From an uncultured Oceanospirillaceae bacterium (GTDB lineage Bacteria; Pseudomonadota; Gammaproteobacteria; Pseudomonadales; Balneatricaceae): 55,568 nucleotides of DNA. Of the stretch, positions 18,354-27,486 are shown piece after piece. The stretch's first letter is position 1, and every line of letters begins with the position of its first letter. The position numbers and the translations under genes are program-made. The DNA is taken from contig CAKZPE010000005.1 of NCBI GenBank assembly GCA_937138495.1, positions 1 to 55,568 of the forward strand, in the 5' to 3' direction. The notes below the pieces were generated by a model. The model had not been told where the DNA came from and did not search any database. It worked only from the letters and a program-made list of their open reading frames with translations.

Positions 18354-19430
18354 TTACTGGGGGGGATCGGCGCTAAATAGAACTGGGTTGTTGATATTCA
18401 GCTGGATGTGCACTCTTTCTCCGGGCTGGTGTTCTACGTTAGCAGGAACTGCACAGGTTAGCATTTCACCTGATTCAAGCTGTAACTGATACTGGTGATA
18501 AGCGCCGCGAAAGGTTTTTTTCAGCAGCTGAGCGGTAAACGGGCTTTCAGAACTTTGGCTAACATTATATTGACGAATCAATAGTTTAACCTGCTCTCCC
18601 GGTACAAGTTGATGGGGTTTTGTGCTGCGGATTTTGCCCAGCACAGTATCTACACAGTGTTCACAAGAAACGGTAGCATCTATCAGATTTCCCTGGCCAA
18701 CAAACTGCGCCACAAACGGGGTTGCCGGTTGTTGATATACTCTTTTGGCCAGATCCCACTGGTGAATTTCACCTTCGTTCATCACACCTATTAAGTCCGC
18801 GATGGAGAAGGCTTCTGACTGGTCATGGCTTACCACCAGTGCACTGATACCTTCTTGCTTAAGAATGCGCCGAACTTCAGGTACGAGGGTTTCACGCAGC
18901 TTGGCGTCTAAGCCGGAAAAGGGTTCGTCCATCAGTAACAGATCTGGCTTTGGTGCGAGTGCTCTTGCCAGGGCCACACGCTGCTGCTGGCCACCCGACA
19001 GTTCATGGGGGTAACGGTTGGCGTATTCAGGCAGGCCGATAAGGCTTAATAATTCGCTGATACGCTGTTGTTGCTGTGTGCTTTCGAGCTGACGAATTCC
19101 AAACCGGATATTATCTGCAACAGTCAGGTGTGGAAACAGTGCAACATCCTGGAAAACCATACCGATGTTGCGCTGTTCCGGTGGCAAAACGCTGTTTTCA
19201 TCAGAAATGACATTGTTGACGGTACTGATGCTGCCTTGCGTTGGTTTTTCAAATCCGGCGATAGCGTGCAGCAAGGTAGACTTACCGCAGCCGCTGGGTC
19301 CAAGAAGGCAACCAATTTGACCGGCCGGTAATTGTAAGCTGGCGTGATGTACAACCGTTTTACAGCCGTAGGCAAGGTCCAGGCTTTTCAGTTCCAGCTG
19401 ATAGATCAGCGAAGTTCCCTGAGCGTTCAT
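18354..19430 (-). CDS. fbpC: Iron(III) ABC transporter ATP-binding protein (FbpC-like)
   Basis: ATPase subunit of a ferric-iron importer. From ATG 19430 it has 358 residues: Walker A GPSGCGKST at 44-52, the Q-loop VFQDVALFPHLTVADN, signature LSGGQQQRVALARALA, Walker B LLLMDEPFSGLDAKLR, the H-loop VVSHDQSEAFSIAD, and a C-terminal TOBE-like regulatory domain as in FbpC/PotA. ATG 19430 has AAAGAG about 6 bases upstream; ATG 19436 is a close alternative, and a longer frame reaches 19505, overlapping the permease gene. It is the third gene of the binding protein-permease-ATPase operon. Confidence 0.92.
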   Translation of the reverse strand: MNAQGTSLIYQLELKSLDLAYGCKTVVHHASLQLPAGQIGCLLGPSGCGKSTLLHAIAGFEKPTQGSISTVNNVISDENSVLPPEQRNIGMVFQDVALFPHLTVADNIRFGIRQLESTQQQQRISELLSLIGLPEYANRYPHELSGGQQQRVALARALAPKPDLLLMDEPFSGLDAKLRETLVPEVRRILKQEGISALVVSHDQSEAFSIADLIGVMNEGEIHQWDLAKRVYQQPATPFVAQFVGQGNLIDATVSCEHCVDTVLGKIRSTKPHQLVPGEQVKLLIRQYNVSQSSESPFTAQLLKKTFRGAYHQYQLQLESGEMLTCAVPANVEHQPGERVHIQLNINNPVLFSADPPQ

Positions 19431-19485
19431 AGTCATCTCTTTACAACAGGCTGCATAGCAGACAGAGCGGTTTTCAGTGACGGCA

Positions 19486-21135
19486 TTACTCTTTCCCCCG
19501 GGCAATGGAACGGCTGAGTAATATTACCGGTAACAGGCCGACAGCGACAATCATCAGTGATGCTGGCGCAGCATCAATTAAGCGTTCATCGGAAGCAAGC
19601 TCGAATGCCCGGACAGCCAGCGTATTAAAGTTAAACGGGCGCAGAATCAGTGTTGCTGGCAGTTCTTTAAGTACATCAACAAATACAATCAGTAATGCCG
19701 TCAGCACTGAGCTGCGCATCAGTGGTACATGGATGCGTTTTAAAACCTGAGCGGGCGTGCAGCCAAGCGAACGGCCAGCACTGTCTACGCTGGGTTTTAT
19801 CTTATCCAGCCCGGTCTGAATTGAGCCCAGAGATACTGCAAGAAAGCGCACCATGTAGGCAAACAGCAGGGCGAATAATGTCCCGGAGAAAATAAGGCCC
19901 GGGTTAAAGCCAAACCATTCTGATGACAGGTTTATCAGTTGATGGTCCAGCCATGCCATCGGGATAAGAATGCCAATAGCGATGATAGTACCGGGCAGTG
20001 CATAGCCCATACCAGCGATCATTACGGATGTTTGCACCCGCCGGTGGTTATTCATTCTGCGGGCATAAGCCAGAATCAGAGCTAACAGGACAGCCAGTAC
20101 AGCGGCGGCTGAAGCCAGTGTGAAAGAGTTCCAGGCCAGCTCTATAAAATCCTGCGGATTAAACTCTGCCTGTGTAATCGCCCAGTTGAGCAGTACGCCC
20201 CCGGGAAGCAGGAAGCCAAACAGAACGGGTAGCAGGCAGATCAGAAAAGCGCCTGCCGCTTCTGTGCCGGTCAGTTTTACCAGTTTTGGCCGCTTTCTCT
20301 GTTCGTTACTGGAATGATACTTAATTTGCCGTCTGGAATACTTTTCGAGCAAAATCAGCAGCACAACAAAGCCCAGTAACATTGCAGCCAGCTGTGCAGC
20401 AGCAGCGGAGTCACCCAGGCCATAGAATGTACGGAAAATCCCTGTGGTGAAGGTGGTCACACCAAAATACTGTACCGTGCCGTAATCTGCCAGGGTTTCC
20501 ATTAATGCCAGGGTTAAGCCGGCAATGATGGCCGGGCGGGCCAGTGGCAGTGCCAGTTTGAAGAAAGCCTGAGTGCGGCTGTAGCCGAGGGTTCTGCTGA
20601 CTTCAATTGCGCTGTTGGATTGTTCCAGAAAGGCGGCCCGGCTCAACAGATAAACATAGGGGTACAGCACCAGAGATAACATAACGGTAGCCCCGCCCAG
20701 TGAGCGGATTTCGAAGAAGTAATACTCGCCATATCCCAGGCCGGTAATATTTCTGATCAGGCTTTGTACCGGGCCGGCGAAATCCAGTAGTCCGGTATAG
20801 GTGTATGCAATGATATAAGCGGGGACTGCCAAAGGTAAGAGCAGTGCCCAGGTGAAGATCTTACGGCCGGGGAACTCACAGACACTGGTCAGCCACGCGG
20901 TAGGCACACCCAGCAGTAACACACCCGCACTGACCCCAACCAGCAATGCCAGAGAATTACCGATGTAATCACCAAGAACAGTGCTGAACAGGTGGCTCCA
21001 GACTTCCACTGAGCCGGCGAACAGGAATGCGCAGATCACCAGTACTGGTAAAGCAAGAACGCTTGCTATCAGTACGGCTGAACCAGATAACCAGTTGATG
21101 TTTCTGGTGCTTGAATTAAGTGTCTGCGTCGTCAT
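19486..21135 (-). CDS. fbpB: Iron(III) ABC transporter permease (FbpB-like, fused double domain)
   Basis: Inner-membrane permease of the ferric-iron importer. The 549-residue product contains two BPD_transp_1 domains in one chain with about 12 membrane segments. Each half has an EAA loop: EVSRTLGYSRTQAFFKLALP in the first, and the SAGRSLGCTPAQVLKRIHVP region in the second. The length matches FbpB/SfuB-type permeases (500-550). It lies between the binding-protein gene (95 bases upstream, with a strong hairpin between) and the ATPase gene downstream. Confidence 0.94.
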   Translation of the reverse strand: MTTQTLNSSTRNINWLSGSAVLIASVLALPVLVICAFLFAGSVEVWSHLFSTVLGDYIGNSLALLVGVSAGVLLLGVPTAWLTSVCEFPGRKIFTWALLLPLAVPAYIIAYTYTGLLDFAGPVQSLIRNITGLGYGEYYFFEIRSLGGATVMLSLVLYPYVYLLSRAAFLEQSNSAIEVSRTLGYSRTQAFFKLALPLARPAIIAGLTLALMETLADYGTVQYFGVTTFTTGIFRTFYGLGDSAAAAQLAAMLLGFVVLLILLEKYSRRQIKYHSSNEQRKRPKLVKLTGTEAAGAFLICLLPVLFGFLLPGGVLLNWAITQAEFNPQDFIELAWNSFTLASAAAVLAVLLALILAYARRMNNHRRVQTSVMIAGMGYALPGTIIAIGILIPMAWLDHQLINLSSEWFGFNPGLIFSGTLFALLFAYMVRFLAVSLGSIQTGLDKIKPSVDSAGRSLGCTPAQVLKRIHVPLMRSSVLTALLIVFVDVLKELPATLILRPFNFNTLAVRAFELASDERLIDAAPASLMIVAVGLLPVILLSRSIARGKE

Positions 21136-21160
21136 AGAAAATCAGTCTTACAAAAGTACA

Positions 21161-21202
21161 AAAAGCGTTGCCACTCATTTACGTTTAAATGAGTGGCAAC
21201 GC
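21161..21202 (-). terminator. Strong hairpin with U tract between the iron-binding-protein and permease genes
   Basis: GCGTTGCCACTCATTT (21165-21180) and its exact complement (21187-21202) form a 16-base perfect stem with a 6-base loop. On the minus strand it is followed by TTTTTG. It sits 28 bases after the binding-protein stop and 29 bases before the permease start. It probably stops or attenuates most transcripts and stabilises the upstream mRNA, so the binding protein would be made in excess. Confidence 0.85.
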
Positions 21203-21230
21203 CTGGTGCTGTGCTATATGTACGGGCAGC

Positions 21231-22262
21231 TTACTTCCAGCCAGCGCGATCCATCAGCTCAACAGCTGCACGGTTGTTTGCCCCCAGCTTGCTGAGTTCA
21301 ACAGTATCCGCTTTAAAGTCACCGAACTCTCTGAGTACGCTGGACACATCGCTGCCGGCAACAACCGGGTATTCGCTGTTCACTTCGGCATACCATTTTT
21401 GTGATTCAGGTGAGGTAAGGAACTCAATCAGCTTGATTGCGTTCTCTTTGTTTTTAGATGACTTGGTTACGCCAGCACCGCTGACGTTTACGTGAGTACC
21501 GCGATCATCCTGATTGGCCCAGAAAACACCAACATTGTTGACCAGCTGTTTATCGGCGTCTTTGCTGCTGTTAGCCAGGCGGCCGAAGTAGTAAGTGTTG
21601 GCCAGAGTCAAATCACATACGCCTGCATTAACGGCACGTAGTTGGTCAGTGTCGCCACCGGCAGGTGGTTTGGCAAAGTTAGTTACGAAACCTTTGGCCC
21701 AGTTTTCGGTTTGTTCGCTACCATTCGCTTCCAGCATGGCGGCAACCAGTGACTGGTTATACACATTGTTGGAGGAGCGTGAACAAATTTTACCTTTCCA
21801 TTTTGGATCAGCCAGGTCTTCATAGGTGCTTAGCTGTGCAGGATCAACCCGGTCTTTGGCGTAGAAGATCGTCCGGGCACGCTGTGACAGACCGTACCAC
21901 TGGCGGTCGGTATCCCGCAGGTGGGCAGGAATTGCAGCATCAAGCTTGTCACTGGTGACTGGCTGTAAAACGTTGGCGTCTTTAGCGCGTTGTAAACGGC
22001 CGGCATCGACAGTAATGAAAATATCAGCAGGGCTGGCTGAACCTTCAATCTGAAGGCGTTTCAGCAGGGCATCGGCGTTGCCGGTAACCAGGTTTACCAC
22101 GATGTCTGTTTCCGCTTCGAATTTATCCAGAAGGGGTTTGATCAGCGCTTCTTTACGGGCGGAGTAAACGTTAACCAGATCAGAATCCGCTACAGCCGAA
22201 AGGGTAAAAGAACTGAAAAATGTGCCGGCTGCCAGGGCGTAAATACCAAAACGATTTGCCAT
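21231..22262 (-). CDS. fbpA: Iron(III) ABC transporter periplasmic substrate-binding protein (FutA/IdiA/FbpA type)
   Basis: Periplasmic ferric-iron binding protein feeding the permease encoded next. The 343-residue product has an N-terminal signal peptide of about 25 residues ending near LSAVADSD, then VNVYSARKEALIKPLLDKFE, the NADALLKRLQIEG segment and LANTYYFGRLANSS, which carries the paired tyrosines that coordinate Fe3+ in this family; another tyrosine is in VNVYSARKE. Family length is about 335-350. A Fur-like site lies 69-88 bases upstream of the ATG. Confidence 0.94.
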   Translation of the reverse strand: MANRFGIYALAAGTFFSSFTLSAVADSDLVNVYSARKEALIKPLLDKFEAETDIVVNLVTGNADALLKRLQIEGSASPADIFITVDAGRLQRAKDANVLQPVTSDKLDAAIPAHLRDTDRQWYGLSQRARTIFYAKDRVDPAQLSTYEDLADPKWKGKICSRSSNNVYNQSLVAAMLEANGSEQTENWAKGFVTNFAKPPAGGDTDQLRAVNAGVCDLTLANTYYFGRLANSSKDADKQLVNNVGVFWANQDDRGTHVNVSGAGVTKSSKNKENAIKLIEFLTSPESQKWYAEVNSEYPVVAGSDVSSVLREFGDFKADTVELSKLGANNRAAVELMDRAGWK

Positions 22263-22330
22263 CGAAGATACCTTGCTGTGAATGGTTTGCTATTGGTCTG
22301 TAACCTGTGATGTCGACCAACGGATAGTTA

Positions 22331-22350
22331 AAATAATTATAAATGATAAC
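22331..22350 (-). promoter_or_regulatory. Candidate Fur box upstream of the iron-binding-protein gene
   Basis: The AT-rich sequence AAATAATTATAAATGATAAC on the plus strand reads as overlapping NATAAT-type hexamers, like the GATAATGATAATCATTATC consensus. Its complement shares the core TTATCATTTA with the site upstream of the DUF4856 gene. Predicted by eye. Confidence 0.5.
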
Positions 22351-22388
22351 GGTTTGTATTTGTAGCATCGTTACGGGTTGTTGATCAT

Positions 22389-23378
22389 TTATCTGCGCTG
22401 AGTCAATGCGCTTAAAATTCGGGGTTTTCTCAGTGTTTGCCAAATAATATTTGTAGCTTCCGCGAAGGGCTGCAGATATAGCTGCTTCAGAGAGTGTTCG
22501 TCAGGGATTACCGTTTTGCTAATGCCAAAGCTGAGCACGGTATTTGGTTCAGAAAGATGTAAACACCGAAAGAGGCGATCCCAGATAGCCAGAGTAGCGC
22601 CGAAATTTTTATCGAAGTGGCGTGGCGCTGTAGAGTGGTGGATCTGGTGTTGTGCCGGAGATATCAGCCAGTATTCAAGAAACCGCCAGTAATGGATTGC
22701 AATATGACTGTGACGCAGATTTGAGCCCGTGACGTTAAAGGCAAAAACCAGTGCGTTCGCACCAAGTACTGTAACCAGGTCGACCTGGTTGGCGAACAAA
22801 AACACAAAGAGTGCAATGCTGATGCCCTGAACCAGGCTGCTGCGTAAAGAAAATAACACGCCTTCAACCGGGTGTGTGCGGAGTACGGTTAAGGGCGTCA
22901 TTGTGCGGGCACTGTGGTGTACCTTATGAAATGCCCACAGCACTGGCCAGCGGTGCATCAGGTAATGGAGATAGAAACGGGCAAAGTCATCAAGAATAAA
23001 AAGCCACAGTGTAAAGCAGGCGGCTATCTGCCAGTCAGCCAGCTGGATAAGTGGGCGGAAGCCAAGTGTGCCCTGTAACCACTGGAATATGAATGTGGCA
23101 ATGGTTAGCTTTGCCAGCAATGCCGGAGCAAGGAACGTAAACAGTAGCCTGTTGATAAAAAATATAAGCCCGTCAGCCCGGCTGGATGCCGAGAACCATA
23201 CTTGCTTATCGAAGCAGGTGCGCCAGGCGTGCTGTATTTTTTGTTTCCGGAGCAGAACTAACCAGGCCAGCGCAATGATCAGCGCACAGACCAGATAGCC
23301 GACAAACAGGCGCTTGCGCGGATCAAAAAAGTTAGCGTAAATATCACTGCTGAATTCGGTTAAAAATGTTTCGAACAC
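22389..23378 (-). CDS. Sterol desaturase / fatty acid hydroxylase superfamily membrane protein
   Basis: Putative di-iron membrane oxygenase. The 329-residue product has about four membrane segments and the histidine clusters of the superfamily: HYLMH, then HKVHH a few residues later, a further RHSHIAIH segment, and HQIHHS. These would bind two irons to hydroxylate or desaturate a lipid. The substrate is unknown, and bacterial members are rarely true sterol enzymes. It lies between the two iron-related genes on the same strand, 126 bases upstream of the binding-protein start, so co-regulation is possible but not shown. Confidence 0.85.
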   Translation of the reverse strand: MFETFLTEFSSDIYANFFDPRKRLFVGYLVCALIIALAWLVLLRKQKIQHAWRTCFDKQVWFSASSRADGLIFFINRLLFTFLAPALLAKLTIATFIFQWLQGTLGFRPLIQLADWQIAACFTLWLFILDDFARFYLHYLMHRWPVLWAFHKVHHSARTMTPLTVLRTHPVEGVLFSLRSSLVQGISIALFVFLFANQVDLVTVLGANALVFAFNVTGSNLRHSHIAIHYWRFLEYWLISPAQHQIHHSTAPRHFDKNFGATLAIWDRLFRCLHLSEPNTVLSFGISKTVIPDEHSLKQLYLQPFAEATNIIWQTLRKPRILSALTQRR

Positions 23379-23523
23379 GTGACTGCCTGGGGTCGAATCG
23401 GCGGGTTTAAATGTAACCCGCTCATGTAAAGGGAGTATATTTTTGTCACTGTCAGTTGTCAGCCGGTTTCGGGGTGTGACGGTTATCTGTTTGATCCATA
23501 TCAGCCAGTCACAGATAAAGGTT

Positions 23524-23557
23524 AAAAAAAACCGCAGAGTGTATCTGCGGTTTTTTT
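23524..23557. terminator. Rho-independent terminator after the DUF4856 gene
   Basis: AAAAAAACCGCAGA and TCTGCGGTTTTTTT form a 14-base stem with a 5-base loop. With A and T runs on the two sides it could work on either strand; its position fits the end of the minus-strand DUF4856 gene. Confidence 0.85.
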
Positions 23558-23580
23558 ATTTACTTACATGAGCTGATAAA

Positions 23581-24999
23581 TCAGTCGTTTTCAGCGCTGT
23601 CAGCAGAGCCCAGCTTGTCGGCCAGCTCAGACAGGTTTGCTAACTGATCGTTGTTGTTAGCTTCCAGGTTGAACTTGTCTTTCAGTAACTGCTGCACTTT
23701 CAGCATGTTCAGTGCGTATTCGTTCAGGGTCACAGAGTTCGCCTGCTGGTAGTTACCTTCAGCGTCGATACCGGTAATCTGAGTGTTACCCAGCAGAACA
23801 GGGCTGAAACCGATCAGGCGGTTCAGCTGTACAGCCGTTTCGCCCAGGTCCTTACCGCCGGTTTGCAGTGCCATTGCGAAGCCTTTCAGCTCGCCCCAGT
23901 GCTTGGCGTACTTGCGGTACAGTTTTTCGATATCGGCATTGCTTTCAACGGCTGCCTGCAGAGCGATAGCGTCCTTGTAAACGGAACCGGCATATTTAAA
24001 TGCTGCTTCAGCGATTACTTTTTCCCAGTTGGTTTTGATGGTTTTAGCGAAACCTTTCAGCGTTTCACGCTGTTCTGCAGTCAGGTTTTCGCCGTTTGCA
24101 GCAGTGATCAGCTGACGACCATCAATGAATGCTTCAGTGATTGTGTGCAGGTAATCAGACTTACCGCCTTTATCAGCGTTAGCTGCATAGTAACCGTGTG
24201 CGAAAGTCATTTCGGTCTTCAGGTCGATCATGCCATCGTTATTGGCATCAGCGGCTTTGAATGCGTCTTTCTTGCCTTTTGCAATGGCGTAAGCGGTTTT
24301 AGCGTCCATAGTCAGGACATGTGCCGGTACACCGAAGTAGCCGAAAGCTTCATCCCAAACGTGCTCTTTACCGGTGTATGGTGTGCCTTCTTTGTACGCT
24401 TTACCGTTTGGCTTAGTGTCTGCTTCCAGTTTTTCATCCAGATAGTTATCAACTGCCTGGTTGTAGAACACGGCGCCCATTGCGAATTTAGAAATCAGCT
24501 GGGTGTAGTCCAGACCGGTCAGAGGGTCGAAACCTTTGTTGGTTGCCGCTGCTTTTTTGATCATGAACTCAATCACTTCAGGACCCGTCATGTTACCGGG
24601 CCAGCCGTTAACAGCACCTTTGTAGGTTTTACCTGCCAGGTTTTTTTCCTTAGATAGCTCATCAATCTGAGTTTGCTTTACTTTGAAGCCTTCCTTAGAT
24701 GCAGGATCGATGATGGTACGGCCAGCATCTTTGCCAGAGAAGTAAGCTAACATCTGCGCTTCAAGTTCAGGATTAGCAGAACCATTGCCCTTACCTGTCA
24801 GCTTTTTCAGGGAGTTATGCAGCGCGTGGCGTGCCATCTGGCCGCCGTAGGAAACAGAGTGCTTCTTATCACCTTTGTAGTCTTTTACGGTAACGGGGAA
24901 GTCCGCATAAACTTTATGGCTGTCAGCCAGGGCTGCCTGGGAAGCCAGCATGCCAGAGGTAGCGAAAGTAACTGCTAATGCGAGGGTTTTGAGTTTCAC
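23581..24999 (-). CDS. DUF4856 (imelysin-like) periplasmic protein, probably iron-regulated
   Basis: The 472-residue product has a clear signal peptide (about 25 residues, ending ASQAALA). The mature part shows features I associate with DUF4856 and the imelysin-like clan: a helix-rich chain, GAVFYNQAVDNYLDEKL, HVWDEAFGYFG, and a calcium-loop-like DANNDGMID. Imelysin-like proteins are often iron-regulated and thought to take part in iron uptake; the exact role is not known. The start is GTG 24999 with AAAGG about 10 bases upstream; the next Met would cut the signal peptide. A Fur-like site lies upstream and a strong terminator downstream, so it is probably monocistronic. Confidence 0.82.
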   Translation of the reverse strand: MKLKTLALAVTFATSGMLASQAALADSHKVYADFPVTVKDYKGDKKHSVSYGGQMARHALHNSLKKLTGKGNGSANPELEAQMLAYFSGKDAGRTIIDPASKEGFKVKQTQIDELSKEKNLAGKTYKGAVNGWPGNMTGPEVIEFMIKKAAATNKGFDPLTGLDYTQLISKFAMGAVFYNQAVDNYLDEKLEADTKPNGKAYKEGTPYTGKEHVWDEAFGYFGVPAHVLTMDAKTAYAIAKGKKDAFKAADANNDGMIDLKTEMTFAHGYYAANADKGGKSDYLHTITEAFIDGRQLITAANGENLTAEQRETLKGFAKTIKTNWEKVIAEAAFKYAGSVYKDAIALQAAVESNADIEKLYRKYAKHWGELKGFAMALQTGGKDLGETAVQLNRLIGFSPVLLGNTQITGIDAEGNYQQANSVTLNEYALNMLKVQQLLKDKFNLEANNNDQLANLSELADKLGSADSAEND

Positions 25000-25118
25000 G
25001 GTAATAAGACCTTTACTGAACAGGTGAAAATATCCAGTGCCTGAGGTTTTATTCAGATGTCAGGCACGCTTATTCAAGATGGCAGGAAATTAACATAATC
25101 GAATTAAAGGGGCAATTA

Positions 25119-25140
25119 ATAGTTATTATCATTTAGATTA
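25119..25140 (-). promoter_or_regulatory. Candidate Fur box upstream of the DUF4856 gene
   Basis: TTATTATCATTTAGATTA at 25123-25140 has the complement AATGATAATAA, close to the core of the Fur consensus. It lies about 120-140 bases upstream of the GTG start and shares TTATCATTTA with the site before the iron-binding-protein gene. Predicted by eye. Confidence 0.5.
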
Positions 25141-25218
25141 TGTTTGATGAGAGTCATGCGAGCTGAGAGTACAAAGTTTATCAACGGATTGCCGGAGCGG
25201 AGTTGACCGATATCATGC

Positions 25219-25932
25219 TCAGATTGGAAATAACCGTGCTAGCAGCACCGGAACCGCATTTTCTACCCGTAAAATTCGCGGGCCAATATGCATCGCATCA
25301 AGTCCGGCTTCTTTCAGTTTGTTTACCTCATACTGAATAAAACCGCCTTCGGGGCCGACAGCCAAAGTCGTCGGGGTGTCGGTAGCGGCAGGACAGGGGG
25401 CTGCATCGTAAGGATGGGCAATCAGCGCACGGGTGTTTGCTGCGATTGCGGGGAGTTCATCTTCAACAAAGGGCTTGAAGCGCTTGCGCAGGTGAATGTC
25501 TGGCAACTGCGTATCGATGCATTGTTCCAGGCCGAGTAAAAGGTGTTCACGCAGGCTGTCTTCCTGAAGTACCGGAGAAGACCAGTAACTCTTATCTACC
25601 CGGTAAGCATTGATCAGATAGATCTGCTTAACTCCCATGCTGGTAACGCTTTGCAGGGTTCGTTTGAGCATCTTTGGCCGTGGCAGTGCCATAATCAGCG
25701 TCAGCGGTAAAGCCGGTGGTGGTGATTGGGTAAAGTTAACCTGTAATGTGACGGAGGTGTCGGTCAGGGCCGTCACTACTGCATTGCCCAGGTCACCATT
25801 CAGTTTGCCAACCCTCAGAGTGTCTCCTTCCTGTGCCTGATGTACCCTGCTGATGTGCTGAAAGCGTCGGTCAGTCAGGGTTACAGTGTCATCTGTCAGA
25901 AAATCTGTGGTGGTTAACAGTATCAGGTTCAT
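25219..25932 (-). CDS. rsmE: 16S rRNA (uracil-1498-N3)-methyltransferase RsmE
   Basis: SPOUT-fold methyltransferase that modifies U1498 of 16S rRNA with S-adenosylmethionine. The 237-residue product has an N-terminal PUA-like part (HISRVHQAQEGDTLRVG), the LIMALPRPKMLKRTLQSVTSMGVKQIY region, and the cofactor-binding knot with VGPEGGF and LGPRILR-like HIGPRILRVENAVP near the C-terminus. Length is normal. It is isolated between the DUF4856 gene and a divergent MATE gene. Confidence 0.95.
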   Translation of the reverse strand: MNLILLTTTDFLTDDTVTLTDRRFQHISRVHQAQEGDTLRVGKLNGDLGNAVVTALTDTSVTLQVNFTQSPPPALPLTLIMALPRPKMLKRTLQSVTSMGVKQIYLINAYRVDKSYWSSPVLQEDSLREHLLLGLEQCIDTQLPDIHLRKRFKPFVEDELPAIAANTRALIAHPYDAAPCPAATDTPTTLAVGPEGGFIQYEVNKLKEAGLDAMHIGPRILRVENAVPVLLARLFPI

Positions 25933-26056
25933 GGCGCAACGTTCATTCTAAGGGCGTGGTTTGAGGTGGTCCGGAGACGGCGCAGAGTATGCGGTAAAGT
26001 CAGGCATTTGTGTAGTGTGGTTGCTGTAGATCAGCTTCATTGTTGCTGTTTCGTGA

Positions 26057-26092
26057 AATCCCCCAGAAAAGCCCCAATAATACCGGGGGATT
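26057..26092. repeat. Inverted repeat upstream of the MATE gene
   Basis: AATCCCCC (26057-26064) and GGGGGATT (26085-26092) form an 8-base stem with a 20-base loop, just before a TAGAAT box (26096-26101) and 39 bases before the MATE GTG. A regulatory role is possible but unproven. Confidence 0.4.
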
Positions 26093-26130
26093 CTGTAGAA
26101 TAGCGTAAATTTTCCTGCTAAGGCCCCTCT

Positions 26131-27486
26131 GTGCGCGCGAATCTTCTTACCGGTAATATCACGGCTACCCTGGTCAGAATGACTGTACCTATGGTCTTTG
26201 GCATTGTAAGCCTGATGCTGTTTAACCTGGTTGACAGTTATTTTGTCAGTCAGTTGGGTACCGATGAGCTGGCGGCATTGGGGTTTACCTTCCCGGTCTC
26301 TTTTGCGGTTATCAGTTTATCAATTGGTCTGAGTGTCGGTACATCAGCAACGCTGGGGAAGCTGATCGGTGCGGGTGAGCATCAGCAGGCTAAACAACTG
26401 ACAACCGATAACCTGCTATTGACGTCACTGCTGATGTTGCTGGTCAGCAGCGTTGTGACCCAGTTTATTGAGCCGCTGTTTCGTCTCCTGGGTGCGGGTG
26501 ATTCTTTACTGCCTTTTATTGATGCATATATGTCGGTCTGGTTTGTCGGGGCTGTTTTTTACGTCATCATTATGGTCTCGAACAGCTCGCTACGTGCCTA
26601 TGGCGATACCACGACCCCCGGGGTCATTATGGCATTCTCTGCGATATTAAATGGTTTACTGGATCCTCTGTTGATCTTTGGCTGGGGGCCTGTTCCTGCT
26701 TACGGTATTGAGGGGGCAGCGATTGCCAGCCTGTTGGCCTGGGGGCTGACTGCTACTTTGGCTGTGCTGAATCTGCTGTTGCGTAAGCGATTACTTTTGC
26801 TGACGATTGTTTCGTGGTCGAACTGTATTTCGCATTGGCTGATGGTGATGCGTATCGGCTTTCCGGCGGCTCTTTCAAATATGATGACGCCGTTAGCCGC
26901 TGCAATCATGACTGCAGTCGTGGCTGAACATGGGGCTGAGGCCGTCGCGGCATTTGGTGTGGGGAGCCGTCTTGAATCTCTGGCACTGATTGTGAATCTG
27001 GCATTATCCATGACTCTGCCCCCTTTTCTGAGTCAGAATTTTGGCCGTGGAAATATTCAGCGGGTGTCTCAGGCTTATTTGGGTGCGATGAAATTTGCAC
27101 TGGCCTGGCAGGGTGTTGTGTATTTGTTTTTGTGGTCATTCGGCAGCGGTATCGGCAACCTGTTCAGTGATAAAGAACAGGTGGTTGAGTTGATAGGTTT
27201 GTGGATTATGATTGTGCCGATTGGCTTTGGATTTCAGGCAGTTACCTTCCTCAGTGCTTCCAGCTTTAATGCTCTGCATCAACCGTTCAGAGCGATGCGA
27301 ATCAGTGTCTTCCGACTGTTTATTTTGTATGTTCCCTTTGGGTGTGCCGGGAACTATTTAATGGGCTTGGAAGGGATGTTTTATGGCTTTGTACTGGCCA
27401 ATATGTTGACTGCCGGTCTGGCATTTTTCTGGGTACGCAAGCATCTGGCCGGACTGCAGAGCCAGCAGGTGTCTGAATCGTCCTAA
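26131..27486 (+). CDS. MATE family multidrug/toxin efflux transporter
   Basis: Inner-membrane exporter that uses a Na+ or H+ gradient. The 451-residue product has about 12 membrane segments in two related halves. The first half begins TLVRMTVPMVFGIVSLMLFNLVDSYFVSQLG, with the usual Pro and Asp positions in the first helix. The second half starts near MRIGFPAALSNMMTPLAAAIM. The start is GTG 26131, with no ATG giving a full first helix. The substrate is unknown; it does not closely recall NorM. No regulator is adjacent. Confidence 0.92.
   Translation: MRANLLTGNITATLVRMTVPMVFGIVSLMLFNLVDSYFVSQLGTDELAALGFTFPVSFAVISLSIGLSVGTSATLGKLIGAGEHQQAKQLTTDNLLLTSLLMLLVSSVVTQFIEPLFRLLGAGDSLLPFIDAYMSVWFVGAVFYVIIMVSNSSLRAYGDTTTPGVIMAFSAILNGLLDPLLIFGWGPVPAYGIEGAAIASLLAWGLTATLAVLNLLLRKRLLLLTIVSWSNCISHWLMVMRIGFPAALSNMMTPLAAAIMTAVVAEHGAEAVAAFGVGSRLESLALIVNLALSMTLPPFLSQNFGRGNIQRVSQAYLGAMKFALAWQGVVYLFLWSFGSGIGNLFSDKEQVVELIGLWIMIVPIGFGFQAVTFLSASSFNALHQPFRAMRISVFRLFILYVPFGCAGNYLMGLEGMFYGFVLANMLTAGLAFFWVRKHLAGLQSQQVSESS

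Noticed and set aside
23863..24657. A 264-codon plus-strand frame opposite the DUF4856 gene
   Set aside because: Cysteine- and phenylalanine-rich translation, no ribosome site, and the opposite strand has a signal peptide and conserved motifs.
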